A stretch of DNA of 60,447 bases from an uncultured Prevotellaceae bacterium (lineage in GTDB: Bacteria; Bacteroidota; Bacteroidia; Bacteroidales; Bacteroidaceae): positions 1 to 60,447 of the forward strand of contig CADBAP010000002.1 in assembly GCA_902792685.1 (NCBI GenBank), in the 5' to 3' direction. The notes beneath the pieces are model-generated. The model was not told the origin of the DNA and made no database searches. It worked only from the letters and a program-made list of their open reading frames with translations. Below, piece after piece: positions 8,517-17,213 of the stretch; position 1 is the stretch's first letter; each line of letters opens with the position of its first letter. The translations under genes and the position numbers were made by a program.

Positions 8517-9383
8517 CTATTCGTTATCTGACTGTTTGATTGAATCTTGCGCAGCTTGGATGAGTTGCAGACGCTGAAGCATCTCTGCATCATCGATGAC
8601 ACACACATCACGCAGACGGGCAAAATCGGTAGAAAGCTTGATTTGCAAACGGTATGACAATCCGTCTTCGGAATTGAATACGTTCAGAATCGTTCCAGCA
8701 AGGATTCCTGGGGGGAACACAGAGGAATAACCGCTCGTAACCACCTTGTCGCCTTTCCGGAAGGTAGCATGGCGAGGGACATCATCCACATAAGCAATGT
8801 CGGAACGTCCGCCTTTCCAATGCAGATAGCCAAAATAGCCTCTTCCCTCAATCGCACAACTGATATTTGACTGGGAGTTCAACACGGGAATGACAACTGC
8901 ATAGTGACTGGATACCAAATAGACGATACCTACAATACCCGTACCACAGGCAACACCCATATCCTTGCGCACACCATCGGCACTTCCTTTGTCGATGGTA
9001 ATGAAGTTGTCGAGTTTGGCAACAGAGTTGTCGATGACCTTTGCAGGAATCAGCTTGATATCCTGCAACTTCTGCAACTGTCCGCCCTTCTGTCTTGTCG
9101 TATCGGCATTGAGGATTTCAAGCTGTTCAGACAACTGGCGCACCCGATGTTCGAGATAGAGATTGCGCTGGGTAAGTCCCTCATTGAGTTCTGACAAATG
9201 AAAATATGACTGAATCTCGGCATCAGTCTCATAAACCTTTCCCACAAATAGATTGGCAGAGGTAAACCACACACTGCCCTGATAGTTGTTGAAACGAACT
9301 ATCAGGACGGTGCAGATGACTTCAAGTACCACCAGCACAAACCAGTGGTTATATCTTGCCAGAAACTCTGTCAGGTTTCTCAT
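8517..9383 (-). CDS. mreC: Rod shape-determining protein MreC
   Basis: 288 aa. A short cytoplasmic start, one membrane helix (around residues 13-32), a periplasmic coiled coil (NLYLEHRVRQLSEQLEIL region), then the beta-barrel domain of MreC with the family segments IDKGSADGVRKDMGVACGTG and GDKVVTSGYSSVFPPGILAG. MreC activates the PBP2-RodA complex. It lies between mreB and mreD in the standard order. Confidence 0.92.
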   Translation of the reverse strand: MRNLTEFLARYNHWFVLVVLEVICTVLIVRFNNYQGSVWFTSANLFVGKVYETDAEIQSYFHLSELNEGLTQRNLYLEHRVRQLSEQLEILNADTTRQKGGQLQKLQDIKLIPAKVIDNSVAKLDNFITIDKGSADGVRKDMGVACGTGIVGIVYLVSSHYAVVIPVLNSQSNISCAIEGRGYFGYLHWKGGRSDIAYVDDVPRHATFRKGDKVVTSGYSSVFPPGILAGTILNVFNSEDGLSYRLQIKLSTDFARLRDVCVIDDAEMLQRLQLIQAAQDSIKQSDNE

Positions 9384-9410
9384 GTGTCAGCAAATGTCTG
9401 TGCAGCAGGC

Positions 9411-10433
9411 TTATCGCATCAAGAAGGAGAAACGGTCAACATTGTTCAATGCAACACCAGCACCCTTTGCCACACTGTGGAGGGGATCTTCAGCTACGTA
9501 GAACGGAATCTTGATCTTGTTCTCCAAGCGTTTGTCAAGACCACGCAGCAAAGCGCCACCACCTGTCAGGTAGATACCATTCTTCACAATATCGGCATAC
9601 AACTCAGGCGGTGTGTTCTCCAAAGCAGACAAAACAGCATTCTCAATCTGAGTGATGGTCTTGTCCAGACAGTGGGCAACCTCCTGATAGCATACAGGCA
9701 CCTTCATGGGAAGAGCTGTAATACGGTTCGGGCCATCAACAACATAGTCTTCAGGAGCCTGATCTCCCAGATCTGTCAATGCAGAACCCACATTGATCTT
9801 GATACGCTCGGCCATACGCTCGCTGACCTTCACGTTATGCTGACGGTTCATATATTCCAAGATATCCTTATTCAGGTTATCGCCAGCAATACGGATAGAG
9901 TTATTGGAAACGATACCGCCCAGTGAGATGACGGCAATCTCCGTCGTACCACCACCGATATCGACAATCATATTTCCTTCAGGAGCCTCCACGTCAAGAC
10001 CGATACCAATCGCTGCTGCCATCGGCTCAAAAAGCAGATAGACATCACGTCCGTCGGCATGCTCTGCAGAGTCGCGTACTGCACGGAGTTCAACTTCAGT
10101 AGCACCTGAAGGAACACCAATCACCATACGCAATGAAGGAGAAAACAGACGACTGCCTGTATGTACCTTCTTAATCAAACCACGAATCATCTGCTCGCAG
10201 GCAGAGAAGTCGGCAATCACACCATCACGCAACGGACGAATCGTACGGATATTCTCGTGCGTCTTACCATCCATGAGTTTTGCTTCCTCTCCTACGGCAA
10301 CCATTTTACCCGTACGGGTATCAAGGGCAACAACTGACGGCTCATCAACCACAATCTTATCATCACTGATAATCACGGTATTGGCTGTACCGAGGTCCAT
10401 TGCCACTTCTTGAATAAATGAAAAAAATCCCAT
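9411..10433 (-). CDS. mreB: Cell shape protein MreB (bacterial actin)
   Basis: 340 aa, full length for MreB. Actin-fold nucleotide-binding motifs are clear: AMDLGTANTVI near the N-terminus, the phosphate-2 loop MIVDIGGGTTEIAVISLGG, and the adenosine motif YLTGGGALLRGLD near the C-terminus. It polymerises under the membrane and steers lateral wall synthesis. It is first of the five shape genes, 41 nt downstream of the purH-like gene. Confidence 0.95.
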   Translation of the reverse strand: MGFFSFIQEVAMDLGTANTVIISDDKIVVDEPSVVALDTRTGKMVAVGEEAKLMDGKTHENIRTIRPLRDGVIADFSACEQMIRGLIKKVHTGSRLFSPSLRMVIGVPSGATEVELRAVRDSAEHADGRDVYLLFEPMAAAIGIGLDVEAPEGNMIVDIGGGTTEIAVISLGGIVSNNSIRIAGDNLNKDILEYMNRQHNVKVSERMAERIKINVGSALTDLGDQAPEDYVVDGPNRITALPMKVPVCYQEVAHCLDKTITQIENAVLSALENTPPELYADIVKNGIYLTGGGALLRGLDKRLENKIKIPFYVAEDPLHSVAKGAGVALNNVDRFSFLMR

Positions 10434-10474
10434 TTCTATATTTCTTTTTTATAGCTATAAAAATTCTATTACTC

Positions 10475-11068
10475 TTACTTCTCAAACCAGTTGTGAATAG
10501 CTGTATCGTAACTGCTGCTGACACCGAATGCACGGGTAGCAAACATACGACGGTCTTCCAAATCGGTCTGCGCGCCCTTCTTGTTCAGGATATCCAACAG
10601 AACACTATATTCAGCCTTGCTGGGCACGATGACCACATCCTTGAAGTTTTTTGCTCCAGCACGAATCAACGAGATACCTCCTATGTCAATCTTCTCAATA
10701 ATATCGGCCTCTGATGCTCCACTGGCTACAGTCTGTTCAAACGGATAGAGATCAACAATCACCAAATCAATTGCAGGAATCTCATATTCTTTCATCTGAT
10801 TGATATCGCCCTCATAATCACGACGGGCCAAGATACCACCGAACACTTTCGGATGAAGGGTCTTTACGCGTCCACCCAAAATCGACGGATAGGTAGTCAC
10901 ACTCTCAACAGTCTGACACGCATAACCCAACGACTCGATAAACTGCTGGGTTCCGCCAGTACTAAGGAATTTCACACCTTCTGCATTCAACTTAGCAAGG
11001 AGCTCGTCTAGTCCATCCTTGTGAAAAACCGATATAAGAGCGGTTTTAATCTGCTTTGTTTCAGCCAT
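10475..11068 (-). CDS. purH: Stand-alone IMP cyclohydrolase domain (PurH N-terminal part)
   Basis: 197 aa from the ATG at 11068; an in-frame ATG at 11080 would add four residues. The sequence matches the MGS-like IMP cyclohydrolase domain of bifunctional PurH: IKTALISVFHKDGLDELL, LSTGGTQQFIESLG, the motif RVKTLHPKVFGGILAR, and the segment IDIGGISLIRAGAKN. It closes FAICAR to IMP, the last step of purine synthesis. The AICAR transformylase domain (about 300 aa more in normal PurH) is absent. The frame ends cleanly after HNWFEK, and only 41 nt separate it from mreB, so it is not a frameshifted remnant of a fusion here. The transformylase must be encoded elsewhere. Confidence 0.88.
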   Translation of the reverse strand: MAETKQIKTALISVFHKDGLDELLAKLNAEGVKFLSTGGTQQFIESLGYACQTVESVTTYPSILGGRVKTLHPKVFGGILARRDYEGDINQMKEYEIPAIDLVIVDLYPFEQTVASGASEADIIEKIDIGGISLIRAGAKNFKDVVIVPSKAEYSVLLDILNKKGAQTDLEDRRMFATRAFGVSSSYDTAIHNWFEK

Positions 11069-11106
11069 ATTCACATACATTATTATATTATTATCCTAAA
11101 AAATTT

Positions 11107-11979
11107 TTATCCCAAGTATTTCATCAGAATCTTTGAGTAACCGCTTTCACGCAGTTTTCCGATGCTCTTCTCGCGAATCTGACGAACACGCTCACGAGTG
11201 AGGTTGAGCTTATCGCCGATTTCTTCTAAACCCTTCTCAGGACGACCGATACCGAAACATTCGCAAAGAATGATAATCTCACGTTCTTTCAGAACCTTGC
11301 GGAGCACACTCTCCAGTTCCTGAGCCATTGACTCATGATCCACATAACGGTCGGTACGGCTGTCGTCACCACTCGGCATCACATCCAGCATGGAGTTTTC
11401 CTCACCATCCTGAAATGGTGCGTCAATAGATACATGGTGATTGTCAGCGCGGAGACTCTGACCAATCTTTTCTTCCTCGATATTCGTAATGGCAGCCAAC
11501 TCACTTACTGACGGTTTGCGTTGGTGCTCCTGTTCGAAACGATTGATTTCATTGTTGATTTTCGTCAGCGCACCCACCTGGTTCAACGGCAGACGCACAA
11601 TACGGCTTTGCTCAGCAATAGCCTGCAAGATACTCTGACGAATCCACCATACGGCATAAGAGATAAACTTAAAACCGCGTGTCTCATCAAATTTCTCGGC
11701 AGCCTTTACCAAACCGATGTTACCCTCATCAATAAGATCAGTAAGGGAAAGACCTTGATGCTGGTATTGCTTAGCAACAGATACAACAAATCGCAAGTTG
11801 GCAGTGACAAGCTTGTTCTTAGCACGTTCGCCTTCTGGACCACCCTTGCGGATTTTTTGTGCCAGCTCGATTTCCTCATCAATGGTAATCAATGGTGCAC
11901 GACCAATCTCCACAAGATACTTGTCAAGCGCCTCGCTTGAACGATTCGTAATACTTTTCTGAATTTTTAGTTGTCTCAT
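11107..11979 (-). CDS. rpoD: Primary RNA polymerase sigma factor (RpoD/SigA)
   Basis: 290 aa, the short form typical of Bacteroidota, lacking the large region 1.1. Region 1.2 (SSEALDKYLVEIGRAPLITI), region 2 (NLRFVVSVAKQYQHQGLSL and FKFISYAVWWIRQSI), region 3, and the region 4 helix-turn-helix (LEEIGDKLNLTRERVRQI) are all present. It recognises the TTTG/TAnnTTTG promoters seen throughout this window. Its own promoter is visible at 12050-12057. It could be co-transcribed with purH, which starts 38 nt downstream. Confidence 0.95.
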   Translation of the reverse strand: MRQLKIQKSITNRSSEALDKYLVEIGRAPLITIDEEIELAQKIRKGGPEGERAKNKLVTANLRFVVSVAKQYQHQGLSLTDLIDEGNIGLVKAAEKFDETRGFKFISYAVWWIRQSILQAIAEQSRIVRLPLNQVGALTKINNEINRFEQEHQRKPSVSELAAITNIEEEKIGQSLRADNHHVSIDAPFQDGEENSMLDVMPSGDDSRTDRYVDHESMAQELESVLRKVLKEREIIILCECFGIGRPEKGLEEIGDKLNLTRERVRQIREKSIGKLRESGYSKILMKYLG

Positions 11980-12003
11980 TCTATGTCCTGAAATTTTATA
12001 ACC

Positions 12004-12057
12004 TACTGATAATCAGTAATATTTAAAAAATAATCCGCGAAAAAGTTTGCAAAGATA
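12004..12057 (-). promoter_or_regulatory. rpoD promoter and leader palindrome
   Basis: On the minus strand TATCTTTG (12050-12057) is the -7 box, with a TTGAC-like element about 20 nt upstream. The leader contains the perfect palindrome TACTGAT-A-ATCAGTA at 12004-12018. Confidence 0.6.
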
Positions 12058-12130
12058 TATAAAATAATAACGCGCGTCAAGTATTTTACCCAAAAACTTT
12101 CCTTTAAATAATGTTAAACAGACCTGTCAT

Positions 12131-13054
12131 TTATTGGAAAATCTCTTTCAGATACTCGACATTGCGACCGAAATTATAGCGCACATCACGCACTTTGGAG
12201 GCATCTCGACTGCGTTCGATAACCAGCCATCCTTTCCAGCCTATCTCATCAAGCACTTTTTTGATAGCAGGAAGGTCGATTTCCGGATCCTCACGCAGGT
12301 TTACACCATCGGTATTCGAAGCATGAATCTGACAGATACGGTCGCTTCCTAACAACCGTAGTTCCTTACAGATATCGCGATTGGCGTCGGCAGCATCCTG
12401 GAAATTATAATAGATCTTGATACCGTCACTTTTGATGGAATCCAACAATTCAATACTTTCATCTGCAGGCAACTGGGTACGGATGCCCACAACTACCCCC
12501 ATAGCTCTTGCCAACTCGCCTACAGTATGTAAACGGCTGACCAACGTCTTCCTATCGGCAGATGTTGGATCTTGCCATTCTCTCCCGCTACCACCCAGCG
12601 GCAGAAAGGCTACCTTCGAACCAAAGGCTTTCATGGTATTGAAACAGTCGGCAATGAGGTCAACATAGTTCTCTCGTGTGATGAAATTCTGCGCGAAGAA
12701 GCCACTCATCGCGATAGACGGAACTGCAATACCCAACGAGTCAGCTACATGATGAAAAGTCGTTACCTCCTCTGGGCGACGGAAACGATTTTCAAACAGC
12801 ACCCGTTTACCCAATGGACCCATATCCATCTCCACACCATCAGCATGAATGTCTTTTGCCAACTGGAACTCACCGAGTTTCTGGCGTTTCAACATCATCC
12901 AGTCGCAGGCTGCAATCTGGTAACGGGGTTGTTCCTGACAACAGGAATGCAAACAGCAATGTTGAGTTTGTGCCCACGAGGGGAGGGCTGTAAACAGCAA
13001 CATCCATAATACGAAACTTTTCGTGTTGGCTCTTTTCATACGAATTCTTTTCAT
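12131..13054 (-). CDS. Secreted sugar phosphate isomerase/epimerase-like TIM barrel protein
   Basis: 307 aa. Signal peptide with the core SFVLWMLLFTALPSWAQ; a second in-frame ATG at 13039 also leaves it intact. The rest is an AP-endonuclease-2/xylose-isomerase-like TIM barrel: ADGVEMDMGPLG, a central FLPLGGSGREW, YYNFQDAADANRD, ICQIHASNTDG and the C-terminal WKGWLVIERSRD, whose His and Glu could bind a metal. Such exported proteins are common beside glycoside hydrolases in Bacteroidota, but their substrates are mostly unknown. It is last in the minus-strand carbohydrate cluster. Confidence 0.8.
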   Translation of the reverse strand: MKRIRMKRANTKSFVLWMLLFTALPSWAQTQHCCLHSCCQEQPRYQIAACDWMMLKRQKLGEFQLAKDIHADGVEMDMGPLGKRVLFENRFRRPEEVTTFHHVADSLGIAVPSIAMSGFFAQNFITRENYVDLIADCFNTMKAFGSKVAFLPLGGSGREWQDPTSADRKTLVSRLHTVGELARAMGVVVGIRTQLPADESIELLDSIKSDGIKIYYNFQDAADANRDICKELRLLGSDRICQIHASNTDGVNLREDPEIDLPAIKKVLDEIGWKGWLVIERSRDASKVRDVRYNFGRNVEYLKEIFQ

Positions 13055-13074
13055 TTACTATTTATAAAACACTT

Positions 13075-15744
13075 TTACTTTTCGATGCCGAAATCTGCTT
13101 GTTGGTCTTGTACTTCCTGCAACAGTTTGGCTTTTTGTTCGTCGGTAAGTTCCGATACATTTACTCGAGAAACACCAGATTTCTTTTGTATTTCAGAACG
13201 ACTGCCACAATTTGTAGTTCCCAACAGGAACTGACCTGTATAAGGAACACTTTCTATTTCCAAATCAGCTGGTGTGGGCGCGTGGGTGCCAGGAAACTGT
13301 ACCTCTGCGTGAATCTTGATTTTGCCAGCCTTTCGTGTACTGCGAATCAAAACGGGTGCACTACCCCACTCTACAGCACGAGGATTAGCGTTGATTGAGG
13401 CATCGCCGATGATTTCACCTTCCCCTTCAACAGAGAAAACGATATTCTCCTTTGCCAAACGGCGTACATGTCCGCTATCATCGGTAACCTCACAGACGAC
13501 CACCACGAAGTCGCTGCCATCAGCAACCAAAGGTTTATCTGTCAGCGTACCGATTCCTTGTGTCGGCTGGTCAAGGCGAAGGCGCAACTTTGTACTTCTG
13601 CGTGACGGCATACGAACATCCTCACACACCACTTTCCCATCGATAATTCCTTCTGCCTTCATATTGACTTTCTGCCAATTCTTCTGCGTATAGCTATAAT
13701 TGCGAGCCTCCCAGAAATCCCATACATTCTTGAATGTTACAGGCTGATGATAGTTGGCATTGATGGCTGCAAAATCTGGAGTGCTGTTGGCAAGCTTGGA
13801 ATCCTTGATGCCTTTCACAGGAAGCGTCCACGATTTCTCGCCATCATAAATAGACAGGCGAACGCTATCACAGTTACTGAATACAGTCACATCTGCATCA
13901 GAGAACTGTGTCATCTCATGACCAATATGTACAAACGGAGTTGCTGGATTTTGTGCCGCAAACATATAAAAAGCGGTCTTGGGCTGACGGAAAGCATCAT
14001 AGATACCACCCCAATATGGATCTGGATGATAACCACGTTGATGATCGAACGGATGCCATTGTGCTCCGCCGATAAACTGTCCAGTTGTACAATACATCTC
14101 TTCAGTAGTCTTGGCCAGCGACAAAGCCTGCGTCAACTGAGGTTTCTCTCCCCACGAACGGCTGGCACGATTCAAGTTATTATGTGCATACCAGTCATCA
14201 ACATATTCTCCAAACTCGCGTGTAAAGATACATTGACGAGGTTTGTCAGCTTTCTCATCATCACCAGGCCATCCATAAACGACATCATAGTTCTCGCTGA
14301 CACCAGCCGAATGCATGTCGGCCGCAGCCACAGGTCGATAAGGATAGGGATATTCATCCTTTGTAATCTGCAGGGACTTTAAGGAGAACTCCAACGGATA
14401 GCGCGTCTCATTCAAAATAGGCTCCCACATCAATACAGAAGGATGATTACGATCGCGGCGAATAATCTCACGGGTATTCTGTAAGACGCGCTCTTCAAAG
14501 ATAGCATCATTCTTATTCCAATATTGCCAGCCAGGTGTGGCCACGATGATGAAGATACCCAGTTCATCACAAGCATCCATGAATGATGGGTCTTGCGGAT
14601 AATGTGCCGTACGAATGATATTGAAACCTGCTTGTTTCAAACGTACCACATCGCGCCATTGCTGACTATTGGGTACAGCATTCCCCACATAGGCGAAGTC
14701 CTGATGACGGTTGGCACCAACAAACTGACGATAACGTTTTCCATTGAGGTAGAAGCCTGGTGTTTTGTCTTGCTGTGAGGAAGCATCCACAAACTCAAAC
14801 GACCGAATACCGATTTTTGTCATTCCTCCGTCGAGAGTCTCCTTCCCTTCTTTTATTCTTGTAACCACTTTGTACAGATAAGGTGTTTCAGGGGACCACA
14901 GATGAGGTTTGGACACAACCATCTTCTGACGGGCTACAGCCGTTTCACCGGCAGGAACAGAAACCTTACTGCTCACCTCTTTTACTTTCTTTCCCTGTGC
15001 ATCAAGAAGGGTTTGCGTGACGACAACATGACGGGGATGACTACTTGTATTGCGAAGATCGGTATCAATCAACACATCGGCACGCTGTTCGCTGATATTC
15101 TCATAATGAACGAAAATACCTCCGCCAGCCACACGATTCTCTGTGATCACATCGGAAATAGAAACATCCTTCTTGCCAATGAGCCACACATCACGATAGA
15201 TACCTCCATGATAGGCGAAGTCAAGGGTGTATTGGGGTTTCCCTGGCGGATACCGTTTGTCGTTGCTATTGTCTGTCATCACGGCAACCACACATTCGTC
15301 ACCTTTTTGCAAACCTTGTTCACGTAAACTGACAATAACAGGAAGATAACCACCATAATGTTCTGCTGCCAGTTGTCCGTTGACATAGATTTTCTGTTTG
15401 CCCATGATAGCCTCGAAATACAACTCAGAACGGTCAGCAGGAACGATGAAGTGTTTCCTGTACCAAGCCACACCCTGATAATTGCGGCAACCGGAAGCCT
15501 CAGCAGGCTCCAGTTTCACACCATGAGGAACGGAAACTGTTTCCCAGTCTGAGTCGTCGAAGACTACAGCCTCAGCACCTTCTGCATCACCCAAATGGAA
15601 AAGCCAGTCTGGATTGAAGTTCCACACTTCCCTGCCTTGATCGTCAATGGGGAAAAGACCAGCAACGGAAACGTCACTTTGTGCGATAGCAACATGAGTC
15701 ATTGCACATAGTATGGCAACAAATAAGAATGTTCTTTTTATCAT
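13075..15744 (-). CDS. Glycoside hydrolase family 2 enzyme
   Basis: 889 aa with a signal peptide (MIKRTFLFVAILCAMTHVAIAQ). Domain order is that of GH2: an N-terminal galactose-binding-like sandwich, an immunoglobulin-like domain, then the TIM barrel. Likely acid/base is E446 in the motif PILNETRYP; likely nucleophile is E510 in TREFGEY. C-terminal beta-sandwich domains follow. GH2 includes beta-galactosidases, beta-glucuronidases, beta-mannosidases and exo-arabinosidase-like members, and I cannot choose between them. Position beside a GH106 enzyme suggests a rhamnose-containing plant polysaccharide. It starts 12 nt after the upstream esterase ends. Confidence 0.85.
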   Translation of the reverse strand: MIKRTFLFVAILCAMTHVAIAQSDVSVAGLFPIDDQGREVWNFNPDWLFHLGDAEGAEAVVFDDSDWETVSVPHGVKLEPAEASGCRNYQGVAWYRKHFIVPADRSELYFEAIMGKQKIYVNGQLAAEHYGGYLPVIVSLREQGLQKGDECVVAVMTDNSNDKRYPPGKPQYTLDFAYHGGIYRDVWLIGKKDVSISDVITENRVAGGGIFVHYENISEQRADVLIDTDLRNTSSHPRHVVVTQTLLDAQGKKVKEVSSKVSVPAGETAVARQKMVVSKPHLWSPETPYLYKVVTRIKEGKETLDGGMTKIGIRSFEFVDASSQQDKTPGFYLNGKRYRQFVGANRHQDFAYVGNAVPNSQQWRDVVRLKQAGFNIIRTAHYPQDPSFMDACDELGIFIIVATPGWQYWNKNDAIFEERVLQNTREIIRRDRNHPSVLMWEPILNETRYPLEFSLKSLQITKDEYPYPYRPVAAADMHSAGVSENYDVVYGWPGDDEKADKPRQCIFTREFGEYVDDWYAHNNLNRASRSWGEKPQLTQALSLAKTTEEMYCTTGQFIGGAQWHPFDHQRGYHPDPYWGGIYDAFRQPKTAFYMFAAQNPATPFVHIGHEMTQFSDADVTVFSNCDSVRLSIYDGEKSWTLPVKGIKDSKLANSTPDFAAINANYHQPVTFKNVWDFWEARNYSYTQKNWQKVNMKAEGIIDGKVVCEDVRMPSRRSTKLRLRLDQPTQGIGTLTDKPLVADGSDFVVVVCEVTDDSGHVRRLAKENIVFSVEGEGEIIGDASINANPRAVEWGSAPVLIRSTRKAGKIKIHAEVQFPGTHAPTPADLEIESVPYTGQFLLGTTNCGSRSEIQKKSGVSRVNVSELTDEQKAKLLQEVQDQQADFGIEK

Positions 15745-15756
15745 TTTGTCGTTATA

Positions 15757-17205
15757 TTACCAATTATCTGTTCTGAAGGAAGACACAGGCAGACCGTCGT
15801 GCATCAAGTCGCCATCGACCCAATCCTTGAAGGCATAGCGAACAGCCAAAGGACTCTTGACTTTATCGCACACCACATAGACACGATTACGAGACACCCA
15901 TACTTTCGTGGCAGGATGGAACTTATGGTCTGCTCCAGCCACTTCGAAGTTCTTGGATGTGGTGCCGTGCTCAAAATATACCCACTCCTTCGAGCGGTCG
16001 AAGGCTACCACCGCGGTGTCATTCTGGAAAGTTACCTCTTTATAGGTAGCGAATTCCGGCAAACCCTTTTGCCCATAGGTATTTGCAAGAGCGAGAATAG
16101 CCAATCGTTCACCAGCCTGACGCTTCTTCCTTGGATGAATGCCATATTCCAAACCAGCATCCATCAGCACAGCCATACGGGCATTCGAAATCATCGTCTC
16201 TGCCTTCTGTTGCTGCTCACGCAAATACTGACTATCCTTCCATTGAATCAACGAATAGTCGTAGGGAGCTATCTGACAATAATAGAAAGGAAAATCGCCC
16301 TGTTTCCAGTCATTGCGCCAACCTTCTACCATCGTCTTCAGCAGCTCAGCATAGAAATCATATCGAGGCACATTATCTTCGCCCTGATACCAGATAGCAC
16401 CTTTCATCGTATATCCTATCAGTGGCTTCAACTGTCCATAATACAACGCCGTTGGACAGCGTTGCTGCAATTTCTTCATATCCTCTTCCGTGACATGCTG
16501 ATTGACCTTGGGGAACGCCTTCAGCCACTCTGGCGCCATCCAAGCCTCGCAAGCAGAACCGCCCCAAGAGGTGACGATAAGACCTACAGGTACATCGAGC
16601 ATTGAACGCAAAGCCTTACCAAAATAGTAGGCAGTAGCCGAGAAGTCGCGAACGCTGGCACTATTGGCCTCATTCCACTGACCTGTCACATCCCATTCTG
16701 GGGTTAACGACACATGACGCTTGACAGTAAACAACCGCAGTTGACTATCCTTACAACGCAGGAGTTCTTCCGTCGTTCCCTCAACAGGCTGCTGCTTGAA
16801 ACCCTTCATCTGCATCTCCATGTTCGACTGGCCGGCACATATCCACACCTCACCAATCATAATATTGTGCAAAGTGAAAGCCAGACCAAGTCCTGATGAA
16901 TTACGGGAAGATGAGTTGGAAGGTGCTATGGCAAACGTGATCTCATAAGGACCGCCAGCCTTGGGCGTTTGTATCTTTACAGAGAAATTACCGTCTTGAT
17001 CGACAGGTGCTGAATAGGATTTCTTATCCCATGAAGTGATAACAACAATGGTTCTTCCTTTATCCGCCTTGCCCCAGATATTACACTCGGTTTGTTGTTG
17101 CAATACCATATTATCGCCAAACATCTTTGGCAATACGACTTTAGCGCTTACGCTAAATGATAAACAACAAATGATCAATGATAAAAAAATACGTTTCATA
17201 TTCAT
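15757..17205 (-). CDS. Sialate O-acetylesterase-like SGNH esterase
   Basis: 482 aa with a signal peptide (core FLSLIICCLSFSVSA). The catalytic serine block is WICAGQSNMEM (S127), and the family segment AIWYQGEDN and a late His region (GIHPRKKRQAGERLA) are present. This is the family annotated as sialate 9-O-acetylesterase. Members near plant-glycan hydrolases usually remove acetyl groups from hemicellulose or pectin instead, so deacetylation of the polysaccharide attacked by its neighbours is the more likely role. It is 8 nt from the GH106 gene. Confidence 0.85.
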   Translation of the reverse strand: MNMKRIFLSLIICCLSFSVSAKVVLPKMFGDNMVLQQQTECNIWGKADKGRTIVVITSWDKKSYSAPVDQDGNFSVKIQTPKAGGPYEITFAIAPSNSSSRNSSGLGLAFTLHNIMIGEVWICAGQSNMEMQMKGFKQQPVEGTTEELLRCKDSQLRLFTVKRHVSLTPEWDVTGQWNEANSASVRDFSATAYYFGKALRSMLDVPVGLIVTSWGGSACEAWMAPEWLKAFPKVNQHVTEEDMKKLQQRCPTALYYGQLKPLIGYTMKGAIWYQGEDNVPRYDFYAELLKTMVEGWRNDWKQGDFPFYYCQIAPYDYSLIQWKDSQYLREQQQKAETMISNARMAVLMDAGLEYGIHPRKKRQAGERLAILALANTYGQKGLPEFATYKEVTFQNDTAVVAFDRSKEWVYFEHGTTSKNFEVAGADHKFHPATKVWVSRNRVYVVCDKVKSPLAVRYAFKDWVDGDLMHDGLPVSSFRTDNW

Positions 17206-17213
17206 GTAATCCG

